DNA from: Chthoniobacter flavus Ellin428
Lineage (GTDB): Bacteria > Verrucomicrobiota > Verrucomicrobiia > Chthoniobacterales > Chthoniobacteraceae
Direction: 5' to 3'
DNA: 64,000 bases
NCBI RefSeq assembly: GCF_000173075.1
Contig: NZ_ABVL01000029.1
Span: forward strand, 1-64,000
Every line of letters begins with the position of its first letter. Position 1 is the first letter of the stretch. The position numbers and the translations under genes were made by a program. Shown piece by piece: positions 1-9,310 of this stretch. Below the pieces are notes generated by a model. It made no database searches, was not told the DNA's origin, and saw only the letters and a list, made by a program, of their open reading frames with translations.

Positions 1-80
1 TGCTTGTGAGGTGCGGGACATTCTCGCTTCGCAAATTATGGCGCAACGAGCGATGGCGGGCGCGTGAATGCCGGCCAAGC

Positions 81-201
81 CGTATGGCTCCGCACGAAAA
101 CCCACAGAGATCGGAGATCCTTCGACTCCGCCCATGCTTCCCCGCTTCGCTCAGGATGACAGCGCCTTTGTTGGGGCGCTGCGCGCTTCCGGAGCCATAC
201 G
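81..201. repeat. Short palindrome-bounded repeat element
   Basis: A perfect 12-base inverted repeat (CGTATGGCTCCG at 81-92, its complement at 190-201) bounds about 120 bases without a gene. Inside, 113-165 holds a second imperfect palindrome running from GATCCTTCGACTCCG to GCTTCGCTCAGGATGAC, a type of dispersed intergenic repeat. It lies just beyond the stop of the response regulator gene and may act as its transcript end. It looks like a non-autonomous (MITE-like) element, but no target duplication was established. Confidence 0.5.
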
Positions 202-218
202 CGTAGTTTGAACAACAT

Positions 219-968
219 CTAACCCTTCGCCTTGCGTGCGCGTGGTTTCCGCTGGCTCGCGGTCGCTGCGTGGCTGCTATGCTCCTGCACCCAGCGGGCG
301 GCGTGGGCGATGAGCTCGGAGTTGGATTCGATATTGAGCTTCTCCTTTAGCCGCTGGCGGTAGGTCTCGATGGTCTTGGCACTGCGCTCGAGTCGCTGGG
401 CGATGGCTTTCACGCTCTTGCCCTGGCCCATCCATTCGAGCACTTCCAACTCCCGGTTGCTGAGGCGATCCATGGGCAGCTTCCGGGCCCGGGTACCCCG
501 CGTTGACGCGGCGGCCTCGGCGAGGCGCGCGGAGAGGTGCGCGCTGATCGAAATCCGGCCGGAGAGCACCTTGCGAATGGCCGCCAGCACTTCATCCGGC
601 GACTCATCCTTCATGACATAACCCTGCGCCCCGGAAAGCAGCGCGCGCTCGCCGTAGGTCTGTTCGTCGTGCATGGAAAAAACCAGCAGCCGCACTTCAG
701 GATAACGAGCGTGGATTTCCTTGATGAGATCGAGGCCGTGTCCACTGGGCAGGGAGAGATCCACCACGGCCAGGTCGGGGTGATGCACTGTGACCTCACG
801 GAGGGCGCGGCTGACGCTCTCGCACGCGGCGCAGACGGAAAGGTCCGGTTCCAGGGCGATGCGTTGCGCAAGACCGTCGCGGACGACGGGATGGTCATCC
901 ACGAGCAAAACCTTCCATGGCCGGCTTTCCGGCGCCGGCGCATCGTCGGTTTTGACAAAAGAATTCAT
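219..968 (-). CDS. NarL/FixJ-family response regulator
   Basis: Two-domain cytoplasmic response regulator of 249 residues. The receiver occupies roughly residues 18-135, with the acidic pair D24/D25, the expected phospho-acceptor D70 (VVDLSLP) and the conserved lysine K120 (YVMKDES). A LuxR-type helix-turn-helix follows at about 168-232 (LSNRELEVLEWMGQGKSVKA, then KTIETYRQRLKEKL). The tail is basic (RKPRARKAKG). The start codon lies only 6 bases after the stop of the upstream histidine kinase gene, so the pair is almost certainly a cognate NarX/NarL-like two-component system. The signal and target promoters cannot be read from the sequence. Confidence 0.93.
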   Translation of the reverse strand: MNSFVKTDDAPAPESRPWKVLLVDDHPVVRDGLAQRIALEPDLSVCAACESVSRALREVTVHHPDLAVVDLSLPSGHGLDLIKEIHARYPEVRLLVFSMHDEQTYGERALLSGAQGYVMKDESPDEVLAAIRKVLSGRISISAHLSARLAEAAASTRGTRARKLPMDRLSNRELEVLEWMGQGKSVKAIAQRLERSAKTIETYRQRLKEKLNIESNSELIAHAARWVQEHSSHAATASQRKPRARKAKG

Positions 969-974
969 AAGTCC

Positions 975-2660
975 CTATTCAGCTTCGCTTGTGCCGTCTG
1001 GCTTGCGTACCCGGCATCGCACCATGGTCCCTCCACCGGGGCGCCGCCTGATGTCCACCGCGCCGCCAATCGTCTCCGCACGGTATTTCATAAAGCGCAT
1101 GCCGAGCCCCTCCCGGCGACGGCCCAGCTTGGGCAGGCCGCAGCCGTGATCGTGGATTTCCAGCACGAGTTGATCGCCGGTTTCGCGCAGATGGATTTCG
1201 ATTTTCTGGGCGCCGCCATGGCGGAAGGCGTTGGCCACGGCTTCCTGCGCGATGCGGAAAAGATGGATGGACGTGGTGTGTTCGGCGATCAGGACCGGCT
1301 CGGGGCAGAGGAAACAGCAATCGATGTGATAAAGCTCGGAAGTGGTGCACGCGAAATGATCCAGGCCCGCCATCAAGCCATTCGGCGCAGGATCCACCGG
1401 CTGCAAGCCGCGGGCGATGTGGCGCGCCTGGATCTTGGCTTCATTCAGGAGCTCGACGATCTGTCCGGCCATTTCGGCCTGGGGGAGGCCTTGGGTCGTA
1501 AGGTGTTTGTGGAGCAAATGCGCGTGAAAGATGATGCCGGTAATTTGTTGCCCCAAACCATCGTGCAAGTCCTGCCCCATCCGCCGCCGCTCGCGCTCGC
1601 TGATCTCCAGGATCTGGCGCTCGAGCTGCTTTCGATCCGCGACTTCCCGCTCGAGAACGGCTTTGGCGGCGAGCAAATCGGCGGTGCGTTGCTTCACCCG
1701 TTGTTCGAGTGTTTTGCGGCTTTTCCGCAAGTCCTCCGCCGTCTGTTTTTGCCGGGTCAGGTCGATGCCGATGCCGACGATGCGCAGGGGAGTGCCACCG
1801 CTGGAGCGCGTGATGCGGCCGAAGATGCCGAGCCAGCGAACTTCGCGCGACGACGTGCGGAGGCGATACTCTCCCTCAAAATGATCGGTCTCTCCGGAGA
1901 GCACGGACTCGAGCGCGCACTCCGCCTCGAGCCGGTCCTCGACGATGAGCAAATCCAGAAAGGCGGTCTCGCTGGGTGAGACCCGTTCCGGCTCCACGCC
2001 GAGCACGGTGTAGAACTCCGGGGACCAGACGGTGCGACGGGTGGCAAAATCGATGGACCAATAACCCGCGTGGGCGCAGCGCAGGGCCATCCGGAAATGC
2101 TCCTCGCTGTCCCGCAGCGTCCGCCCCAGCTTCACTTGCTCGCTGATGTCGATCAGAGCGGCCTGGTAGAGCTTATGCTCGCCGCTAGTGCGGAAAGGGA
2201 TTTGCGCGCCCACCAGGCGAATGGGAACCACGCGTCCGTCGGGGTGGCGCACGGCGGTATCGGTCACCACCTGGCTTTCGCCGCGATCGCAACGCCGCAG
2301 GTACTCGAGAAAGGCATCGAGATGGCCGCGGTCGAGGAACAGCGCAAAAGGGGCGCCGATGATGCTCTGCCGGCTGCGGCGAAGGAGACCCGAGGCAGCC
2401 AGGTTGAGATCCAGCACCTGCCCATGATGATTCAAGGTCAGGAAGCCAACGGGGGCGAAGTTGTAGAGATCGGCGAAGTGTTCCCATTGGACCTCCGCTT
2501 CGGTCCGGCTCGTGGCTGGCGGGGCCGAGTTTTTGCGCACCGCCCTCGGCTCGCGCGGCGGATGCCCCGACGCGTCGCTCTTTTTGGCCACGGAAGGTTT
2601 CCGGGCGGCGGCTTTTTTGCGCCGGGCTGGGGTTGAGTGGGAAGATTTCCGAGAAGCCAT
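975..2660 (-). CDS. PAS-domain sensor histidine kinase (HisKA_3 type)
   Basis: Soluble sensor kinase of 561 residues with no membrane helix. A basic, low-complexity N-terminus (1-55) is followed by a PAS domain (about 60-175), a second PAS/PAC domain (about 185-302), a coiled-coil linker (303-350), the HisKA_3 dimerisation region with H366 in MGQDLHDGLGQQ, and a GHKL ATPase domain (QEAVANAFRHG as N box; DHGCGLP and GLGMRF as G boxes). It should phosphorylate the NarL-type regulator encoded directly downstream. The CheB-CheR-PAS gene ends 12 bases upstream, so all three probably form one signalling operon sensing an intracellular or redox cue. Confidence 0.92.
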   Translation of the reverse strand: MASRKSSHSTPARRKKAAARKPSVAKKSDASGHPPREPRAVRKNSAPPATSRTEAEVQWEHFADLYNFAPVGFLTLNHHGQVLDLNLAASGLLRRSRQSIIGAPFALFLDRGHLDAFLEYLRRCDRGESQVVTDTAVRHPDGRVVPIRLVGAQIPFRTSGEHKLYQAALIDISEQVKLGRTLRDSEEHFRMALRCAHAGYWSIDFATRRTVWSPEFYTVLGVEPERVSPSETAFLDLLIVEDRLEAECALESVLSGETDHFEGEYRLRTSSREVRWLGIFGRITRSSGGTPLRIVGIGIDLTRQKQTAEDLRKSRKTLEQRVKQRTADLLAAKAVLEREVADRKQLERQILEISERERRRMGQDLHDGLGQQITGIIFHAHLLHKHLTTQGLPQAEMAGQIVELLNEAKIQARHIARGLQPVDPAPNGLMAGLDHFACTTSELYHIDCCFLCPEPVLIAEHTTSIHLFRIAQEAVANAFRHGGAQKIEIHLRETGDQLVLEIHDHGCGLPKLGRRREGLGMRFMKYRAETIGGAVDIRRRPGGGTMVRCRVRKPDGTSEAE

Positions 2661-2672
2661 CCGGACTTGAAT

Positions 2673-5600
2673 CTATCTCCTGGTCTGGTGGTTGGTCACA
2701 TCCTCGATGGCGAGCAGGACGAGCGGTTCCTCTTTGGACTCGAGCCGCCGCGCGTTGAAGACGAGCTTGCGCCGTCCCAAGCGCCGGAAATTGACTTCGA
2801 CCGGAAAATCGATGATGCGCCTGGTCTTGGGCAGCATGATTTCGAGGAGGTTGCGGATTTGTTGCACATCCCATTCGCCGGCGCCGATTTCACAGAAGTG
2901 CAGGCCTTCGGTCTTTTTCCGGTTGAGATCGAAGGTCTTGTAAAAGGCGCGGCTGGCCTTGCGCACTTTCAGGTCGGCGTCGAGCATCGCCAGGGGCTCG
3001 TAGACGGTGTCGAGAATCGCATCGGTATGTTGCGAGGCCAGTTCCAAACGGGAGATGTTCTGCTGCTCTTCATCGATATCGACCAGGGTGATGACCGCGC
3101 CGTCGATCTTGTTGTCCCTGGTGCGATAGGGGCGGATGCGCAGCGAGTACCAGTGCCCCTGCATGTCCTGCACCTTGCTCTCGCGGGTGGTCAGCGATTC
3201 GAGGACCTCGCGGATCATGTTGTCGATGTCGCTGATCGTGAGGTTCGCCTTGAGGTCGCTCAAACGCCGGCCGATGTCGGAGGGGATGAGGTTGAAGAGC
3301 TTCTCGGCCAGCGGCGTGGCCCGGCGGACGGCCAGGCTGTTATCCACCATGAGAATGGGGATATTGATCGAGCTCAGAAGATTGGTCAGATCGTTGTTCA
3401 TCTGCGCCATCTCGATGTTCCGGTTGCTGAGCTCTTCGTTGAGCGTGGTCAGCTCCTCATTCGTCGATTGCAGTTCTTCCTTGGCCGTCTCCAGTTCTTC
3501 GTTTGTGCTCTGGAGTTCTTCGTTGGAGGATTCGATTTCCTCGTTGGCGGACTTCAGCTCTTCGTTGGTCGCTTCCTGTTCCTCGATGATTGCCTGGAGG
3601 GATTGCTTGTTGGCGCCGAGTTCCGAGCGCAGGCGGTGAATCTCGGTGTCGCGTCCGTCCGACGATACTTTGCCGCCTTTGGCCAGGGAATGCGTTTTTT
3701 CGGTATCGATCGCGCGCCCTTCTTCAAAAAGGACGAGCAGCCATTTCTCCCCGGAGGGGGCGAGAGTGAAAGGGACGACCGCGATGGTGACTTCGTACGG
3801 GTGGCCGTTGATCTTGAGCGGGATACCTTCTTTGCGGACGGTGTCGTCTTCCTTCAAGGCGCGGTGAATGGCCGTGCGCAGATCGACGACGAGGCCGGGA
3901 CGCACCATCTGCAGGAGATTGAGCGTCGCTGCGCCGGGCGCATGTTCCAGGAAACGGCCGGTGCGTCCGCGAAATTCATGGACGCGCATGCGCGTGTCGA
4001 TGATCACCCCGCTGGGAGCATATTGGGTGAGGATGATCCGGTCGGCCTGGGATTGAAGGTCGATCGGTCCTGGCATGGTGATCTCTGCGCGCGAGGTTTG
4101 GGAATTCGTGGTCGGCTCCGGGCGGGTCGCGAGGAAAGCCTTGGCGGTGAACTCGAGGTTCGCCGTCGAGGTGACGTTTTTCTTCACGTAGATTTTGTTG
4201 CGTTTGTCGATCAAGGTGAAGAGGTCGGTCGCCGGGCCGACGGTTTCCGAGGTGCCGAGAAGGAGAAAGCCCACGGGATTGAGCGCGTAATGAAACACCG
4301 GCATGCAGCGCTTCTGCAACTCGGGCCCGAGATAGATGAGCACGTTCCGGCAACTGACAATGTCCAGCCGGGAGAAGGGAGGATCTTCGCAGAGATTCTG
4401 CCGGGCGAAAGTGCACAGGTCGCGAATGCCGCGGCTGATCTGGTAACCGGTAGCCGTCTTGATGAAAAAGCGGCGGAGACGTTCGGGGGAAACATCCTTG
4501 GCAATCAAATCCGGGAAGTGACCCACGCGCGCTTTCGCGATGGCCGGCTCGCTCAAGTCGGTGCCGAAGACCTGCAGCTTGAGATTGTGTGAGGTCCGGG
4601 TGATTTCTTCGCTCAGGCAGATGGCCAGCGAATAGACCTCCTCGCCGGTGGCACAGCCGGGCACCCACACGCGGATTTCGCCGCCCTCGGCCTTGCCTTT
4701 GAGGAGGCGGGGGACGATTTTTTTCTTCAGGGCTGTGTAGACCTTTTTGTCGCGGAAGAAGCAGGTGACATTGATGAGGAGATCGCGGAAAAGGGCCTCC
4801 AGTTCATCGCGATTCGAACGCAGCAGGGAGACGTAATCCTCCACGCGCTCGATCCGCTGCAGCACCATCCGGCGGCTGATGCGCCGGCGTAACGTGGTGT
4901 GCTTGTAGAGCGAAAAGTCGACCGTGGAGTTCTGCTTGAGAAGGAAGAAAATTTTGCCCAGCGCATCGGCGGATTCCGGGAACGGCTCCGGCTCTTTCGC
5001 CCTGGCTTTGGTGCGCGGGCGAATGAGCCGGATGCCGGGCCGATCCGGGCGAGCTCGGAGGCAATGCGCTCCGCCGGGAGGATCGCATCGACGCATCCCG
5101 CATCGATGGCGCTGCCGGGCATGCCGAAATATTTGGCCGAGGTTTCCGCCTCGGCGAAAGTGATGCCGGCCTCGGCCTTGATGGCCCCGAGGCCTTGCGT
5201 GCCATCGGTGCCGGTGCCGGAAAGCACCACGCCGATGGCGCGATCGCCTTGCTGCTCGGCGAGCGACCGGAAGAAATGATCGATCGCCATGTGCACGCGC
5301 ACGTTTTCGCCGCGGCGCATGAGCTGGAGGCGATTCCCGGCCAGGACCGTGTCGGAGTTTGGCGGGAGGATGTAAACGTGGTTGGGCTCGAGAGCCATGC
5401 CGTTGCGGATTTCCCGGACGGGCATGCCGGTGACGCGGGAGAAGAGTTCCGTGAGCTTGCTCTTGTGTCGGGGATCGAGATGCATGATGACCACGAAACC
5501 CATGCCGGTGTCGGTGGGGAGATGCTTGAGCAGGGTGAGGGCGGCCTCGAAACCGCCGGCGGAGGCGCCGATGCCGACGACGGGGAATGACACCCCGTGC

Positions 5601-5737
5601 CGATCCGGAGCGTCCGAGCCATCCGCCGGAGAGTCGAATCCGTCGCCGTTTTCCCCAGGAGCACCATGGTTTTTGGCTGGGCGGTTTTTCGGGCGGCCGG
5701 AGGAGGCGGATTTCGGCGGGGATTTTTTGGATGCCAT
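2673..5737 (-). CDS. CheB-CheR-PAS fusion protein, split by a -1 frameshift
   Basis: The first frame (5737 to about 5030) encodes a CheB methylesterase domain with its triad motifs GIGASAGG (Ser), VIMHLDP (His) and LSGTGTDG (Asp). The CheR half then continues in another frame, from about 5045: an all-alpha CheR N-domain, a SAM-binding methyltransferase (CATGEEVYSLAI, FGTDLS, SCRNVLIYL), a long coiled coil rich in EELKSANEE/EELQSTNEE repeats, and C-terminal PAS segments. Proteins of this family are normally one chain of about 1,000 residues. The span of 3,065 bases is a multiple of three plus two, which fits one missing base. Whether this is a sequencing error, a mutation or ribosomal frameshifting is open. 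There are no chemoreceptor or flagellar genes nearby, so the role is probably a signalling switch feeding the adjacent kinase. Confidence 0.85.
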
Positions 5738-5824
5738 GGGATGAGCAAGCCGCGGGCGATTGCAACTGGCAAACTACACCCCCCGGAGGGAGGCTGACAA
5801 TGCCTCGTCTTCCCGGCCTATGCT

Positions 5825-6262
5825 CTATCTTCGGCGACCGAGCGCGCTCTTGCGGCGGATGACGGGTTTGGCGCGCCGATGGGCGCGGTCGATGGCCGTG
5901 CGCAATTCCTCGGGATCGAAAGGCTTCGAGACCAGCCGCACATTATCGGGCGCGGGCGATGTGGGCGGAAGGGCGCCATAGGGGACCAACGTCGGTACTT
6001 CGAGCTGTTGCGTGGTCATCCACTCGACGAGGTTGAAGGCCGTGCCGTCCGGAAGGTCGTAGTTGCAGATGATGGCGTCGAACGGGCCATCCGATACCAC
6101 AGTGCGGCAAGCGCCGATGAGTGTGGCCGCGGCACACGTGCTGAAGCCCCACGAGCGGAGCATGGTGCAAAGGACCGTGCGAATCATATCGTCCTGGTCG
6201 ACGATGAGGACGTGCTTGATGGCCGAAGGGGAGGAGAGCGTGGGATCAGCCCGGGTCGTCAT
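5825..6262 (-). CDS. Stand-alone receiver-domain protein with Asn at the phospho-site
   Basis: A CheY-like receiver of 145 residues with no output domain. The acidic residues D24/D25 and a lysine near the end (VSKPFD) are present. At the position four residues before the conserved proline, where the phosphorylated Asp should be, the residue is Asn67 (ICNYDLPDG). The start ATG at 6262 lies inside the 3' end of the upstream gene (17-base overlap), implying translational coupling; longer in-frame extensions upstream read like antisense noise. Phosphorylation at the usual site is not expected, so it may act constitutively or through protein binding. Confidence 0.8.
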   Translation of the reverse strand: MTTRADPTLSSPSAIKHVLIVDQDDMIRTVLCTMLRSWGFSTCAAATLIGACRTVVSDGPFDAIICNYDLPDGTAFNLVEWMTTQQLEVPTLVPYGALPPTSPAPDNVRLVSKPFDPEELRTAIDRAHRRAKPVIRRKSALGRRR

Positions 6263-6773
6263 GGGAGGAAGGGTGGGGGATTGTCCCTCGGGGAAACTCC
6301 GCGCTGGGAGACACGCGGGTGGAAAAGAAATCCATGTCGATCTCCCGGGCGATCGGCGCGAGCAGTTCCTCGTTGCGCGAAACGGTGTGGCCGGCCTCAC
6401 CTTGCTCAATGATGACGGCGACGAGGGCGCCGCGTTTTTCGCGCAGCGGCGAGAGCCAGCGCTGGAGCCATTCCACGATTCGATGGAGCGCGGGAGAATC
6501 GCGATAAGCCGCGACCACGAGGACATCCGCCGCGGCGGCGCGGCGCGCAGCGGCGGCCATGCCATCGGGTTGATCGAACACCTGCAGTCCCCACGCGTAG
6601 TCCTGGACCGGCGAGGCCTGGTCGGCCATTTCCAGGATGCGGCACATGAGCCGCTGAGCGCAGTCGGCGGTGGTTTGATCTTCGAAAAGGGTGGCGACGA
6701 AGAGGGAGGGAGAAGGAGCCGCTGGATCGGGCTCAGGGTAGATGTTCGGGAAGGGCGCTTCGGCCATGCCCAT
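6246..6773 (-). CDS. Hypothetical protein upstream of the receiver gene
   Basis: Predicted cytoplasmic protein of 175 residues, function not recognised. A Pro/Ala-rich N-terminus precedes an alpha/beta region with alternating hydrophobic strands (SLFVATLFED, ADVLVVAAYRDS, ALVAVIIEQ), which reads like a small Rossmann- or receiver-like fold. No catalytic motif is seen. It overlaps the downstream receiver gene by 17 bases, so the two are probably made together and may interact. The start at ATG 6773 is the first in a clean frame; the upstream gap to 7071 holds no other gene. Confidence 0.7.
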   Translation of the reverse strand: MGMAEAPFPNIYPEPDPAAPSPSLFVATLFEDQTTADCAQRLMCRILEMADQASPVQDYAWGLQVFDQPDGMAAAARRAAAADVLVVAAYRDSPALHRIVEWLQRWLSPLREKRGALVAVIIEQGEAGHTVSRNEELLAPIAREIDMDFFSTRVSPSAEFPRGTIPHPSSHDDPG

Positions 6774-6894
6774 TCAAACTACGCATCCATACGGTCGCCG
6801 CCTATTGGGTAGTCTCCTGATCCCTTTGTCAGCAAATTCCTGAGGGATTGCTCGGTAAAAAATCCGGGGCGACGCCGAGAATTGCGTCAAATAG

Positions 6895-6962
6895 TGGCGG
6901 CTGGGGATTTGAACCCCGCCCGGGTTATTGCCGGGATACCGCAGGTTTGCACTGCTGCCGCC
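6895..6962 (-). other. tRNA-like cloverleaf, probably non-functional
   Basis: On the minus strand this 68-base segment folds as a four-arm cloverleaf: acceptor-like GGCGGC/GCCGCC, a D-arm-like GCAG/CTGC with a 7-base loop, an anticodon-like CCCGG/CCGGG with loop CAATAAC, and a T-arm-like GGGG/CCCC around a canonical TTCAAAT loop. It lacks T33, the D-loop GG, a proper variable loop and an encoded CCA, so it is probably a decayed tRNA or a tRNA-derived attachment remnant rather than a working gene. Confidence 0.3.
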
Positions 6963-7070
6963 GAAAAGGGCGTTGCTGGCTTCTGGTTTCTCGTTTCTGG
7001 TTTTATGAATGCGACGCTGTATCTGGATTACGATTCGGCAGGATGGGACCAGAAACCACCGCTCTGCGGC

Positions 7071-7412
7071 TTACTCGACGTTCATGACCGCGCCTCCCCG
7101 GCGTCGCAGGATGCGCGCTTTTGCCTCGGCCATTTCGGCCCGGCGGGTCTGTAGCGACTCGCGGTTGCCAGTGTAGGTTTTGTCTTCGCCCTTGGTCACG
7201 AGGCCTTCGCCGACGAGCGTGCGGAGCTTTTCATACACGCGCAGGCGCAACATCTCCTTGCCGCTGCCGGCGGCATTGCGCGCGCGGAGGCGGTTGAGGA
7301 CTTCTTCGAAGAGTCCATTGAAATCGTAGGAAGGCTTTTTCAGGAGAGCTGCCACCATCTCCTCCGACACGAAATCGAGACCGGGTCGGAAGTGGTTTTT
7401 ACGTTTGTTCAT
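7071..7412 (-). CDS. Small hypothetical basic protein
   Basis: About 113 residues from ATG 7412, where the protein-like sequence begins (MNKRKNHFRPGLDF). It is rich in Arg/Lys/Glu helices. The region around YEKLRTLVGEGLVTKGEDKT resembles a winged-helix hairpin, so it may bind DNA or RNA. It has no signal peptide and no recognised family. It stands alone between the tRNA-like segment and a palindromic element. Confidence 0.65.
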   Translation of the reverse strand: MNKRKNHFRPGLDFVSEEMVAALLKKPSYDFNGLFEEVLNRLRARNAAGSGKEMLRLRVYEKLRTLVGEGLVTKGEDKTYTGNRESLQTRRAEMAEAKARILRRRGGAVMNVE

Positions 7413-7550
7413 ACTGCGGAAAGCCGGCCCCCGGAACGCACCCATACGGGCAGGTCACGGGAATTTGTTAATGCCGTTAATTAATAGACCGCGATGTAGG
7501 AAAATTATTCAATCTTGGTCCGAAAAAGTTTTCGCTGAAGGGTCGGGAAA

Positions 7551-7848
7551 AAGGCGCACGTATCCGTTTAGCGTGCGCCGCGCCCAGCCCGGAGGGCTCT
7601 CGGACCGTAGCCGGGGGTAAGCGAGCTTGGCGAGCGCAACTCCCCGGGAAAGCATCCAAAAAAGAATGCACCCCGGAAGGTGGTGCCGGAATTTTTCGCG
7701 GATGGGAGATTCCGCCATCCCTCCGGGATGGAACCTGTGGAGGACGGATTTCCGGGGGTGGCGCTCGCCAAGCTCGCTTACCCCCGGCTACGGTCCGAAA
7801 GCCCTCCGGGCTGAGACCAGCAGTCGCTAAACGGATAAGTGTGCCCGT
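7551..7848. mobile_element. MITE-like palindromic element with nested inverted repeats
   Basis: The terminal inverted repeats are TATCCGTTTAGCG (7561-7573) and its exact complement (7825-7837), with GCAC-like similarity continuing outward. Inside them, arms of about 57-60 bases (about 7587-7647 and 7755-7811) are near-perfect complements, containing CGGACCGTAGCCGGGGGTAA on one arm. A third small palindrome (TCCGCCATCCCTCCGGGATGGA region, 7711-7732) sits in the centre. No open frame with protein-like composition is present. The whole 525-base gap 7413-7938 is this element plus short flanks. Confidence 0.65.
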
Positions 7849-7938
7849 GCATCCTCGGGGGGATGGTTCAGGTCGTGGCCTGATTCCCCCTGAAGGACGG
7901 CGACCGTGCCTTGATCCGGCGGCGATCCTTCGACAAAA

Positions 7939-8850
7939 ATGAAACGCCAGGCGACGATCCGCATCGGTATCTCAGGGTGGACTTACCCGCCCTGGCGCGG
8001 AGTGTTTTTTCCGAAAGGCCTGGCCCACAAGCGTGAGCTGGAATACGCCGCGACGCAGGTGGCCTCGATCGAAATCAACGGCTCGTTTTACTCGCTGCAA
8101 CGACCGGCAAGCTATCGCAACTGGTACGAAGTCACGCCGCGCGGCTTCGTGTTCGCGGTGAAAGGCAGCCGTTTCATCACGCACATGAAGCGCTTGAAAG
8201 ACGTGGAGGAACCATTGGCCAATTTCTTCGCCTCGGGAGTGCTCTGTCTGCGCGAAAAACTCGGTCCGATCCTTTGGCAGTTGCCGCCGAACTTTTCCTA
8301 TGATCGTGAGCGCCTGACCGCTTTCTTCGACCTGCTCCCGCGCGATACCCGGGCCGCCGCGAAACTGGCGCGAAAGCACGACGCACGGGTAAAAGGACGC
8401 GCGTGGACGCAGGTGGACCGCAATCGCCGCCTGCGCCATTGCCTCGAGGTGCGCCACGAATCCTTCACCACGAAAGAGTTCATCGAGTTGCTGCGCCGAC
8501 ACCGCATCGGACTCGTCGTTGCCGATACCGCCGGAAAATGGCCATTCCTCGAGGATATCACCGCGGATTTCATTTACGCCCGGCTGCATGGGCACGAGGA
8601 GCTCTATCGCAGCGGTTACAGCGCGGCTGCGCTTCAGGACTGGGCGGCGAAAATTCGCGCCTGGGCGAGCGGACGTACACCGGGTACATCGAAGCGGCTC
8701 GCGCCGCGTCTGCCCGTCGCCAAGAACGGTCGGGACGTCTACGTCTATTTCGACAACGACGCGAAAGTGCACGCGCCTTTTGATGCCATGGCCCTCGCGC
8801 ATCAACTCCGTCTCGGCCCACCGCCACCGCCGGGGCCTCAAGGCGTTTGA
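7939..8850 (+). CDS. DUF72 (YecE-like) family protein
   Basis: Cytoplasmic protein of 303 residues matching the DUF72 TIM-barrel-like family. Family hallmarks are the opening IRIGISGWTYPPWRGVFFP, then VASIEINGSFYSLQRP, GFVFAVKGSRFITH and the tail VYVYFDNDAKVHAPFDA. The biochemical role of the family is not established. It starts at ATG 7939 just beyond the palindromic element and is followed after 5 bases by a convergent small gene. It ends with a proline-rich tail (GPPPPPGPQ). Confidence 0.9.
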   Translation: MKRQATIRIGISGWTYPPWRGVFFPKGLAHKRELEYAATQVASIEINGSFYSLQRPASYRNWYEVTPRGFVFAVKGSRFITHMKRLKDVEEPLANFFASGVLCLREKLGPILWQLPPNFSYDRERLTAFFDLLPRDTRAAAKLARKHDARVKGRAWTQVDRNRRLRHCLEVRHESFTTKEFIELLRRHRIGLVVADTAGKWPFLEDITADFIYARLHGHEELYRSGYSAAALQDWAAKIRAWASGRTPGTSKRLAPRLPVAKNGRDVYVYFDNDAKVHAPFDAMALAHQLRLGPPPPPGPQGV

Positions 8851-8855
8851 TCCTT

Positions 8856-9131
8856 TCAGGCTGTCACCGAATGCCGCAGATCCTCTGCGCTCTGCACCGC
8901 ATCCCGCTGGCTCGCCGCCTCGGGGACAAAGCGCGCCGACTTCAAGTGAGGCGTGGTCTCCACATGAGCTCCGCAAATTTCGGCGAACTCTTCGATGGCG
9001 TGGTGCCGGGCCGTCCGGTTGTGAGAGACGCTCGCGAGCAGCCGATGAATTTCGTCGGTATTGAGGAAGCAGAAGCCTTTACTAGCGAGTGCGCTGCGCA
9101 CCCGGCCGACCAGGTCAGGGGGAAATTTCAT
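8856..9131 (-). CDS. Small hypothetical protein
   Basis: A 91-residue frame with protein-like composition (MKFPPDLVGRVRSALASKGF start, helical centre HHAIEEFAEICGAHVE). It converges on the DUF72 gene with a 5-base gap. No domain, signal peptide or membrane segment is seen. It could be a small regulatory or toxin/antitoxin-type protein, but nothing specific supports this. Confidence 0.55.
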   Translation of the reverse strand: MKFPPDLVGRVRSALASKGFCFLNTDEIHRLLASVSHNRTARHHAIEEFAEICGAHVETTPHLKSARFVPEAASQRDAVQSAEDLRHSVTA

Positions 9132-9310
9132 AACGTCTTGCCGTATTATCGCGATACCCCACTCAGGTGATTGCCCGAAAAGCGTTTAGGGGATAGCCTG
9201 ACCCGCGTTCCCCTTGCGGTCTCTTTTGTTTGTGAACCGGTACCTGTGTTTGCACACCCAAGAAATCCGCCCGGGCCGAATCATCACGAGAACCCCCTTT
9301 GTGCCTACCT

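Noticed and set aside
537..4592. Long open frames on the plus strand across the signalling genes
   Set aside because: They are antisense to clear response regulator, kinase and CheR coding regions; their translations are unlike any protein and arise from G+C-rich codon bias.
6895..6962. Functional tRNA gene
   Set aside because: Missing T33, D-loop GG, normal variable loop and CCA end; only the T-loop is canonical.
9299..9310. TTG start for the molybdoenzyme
   Set aside because: The ATG at 9311 in the same frame is a more likely start.
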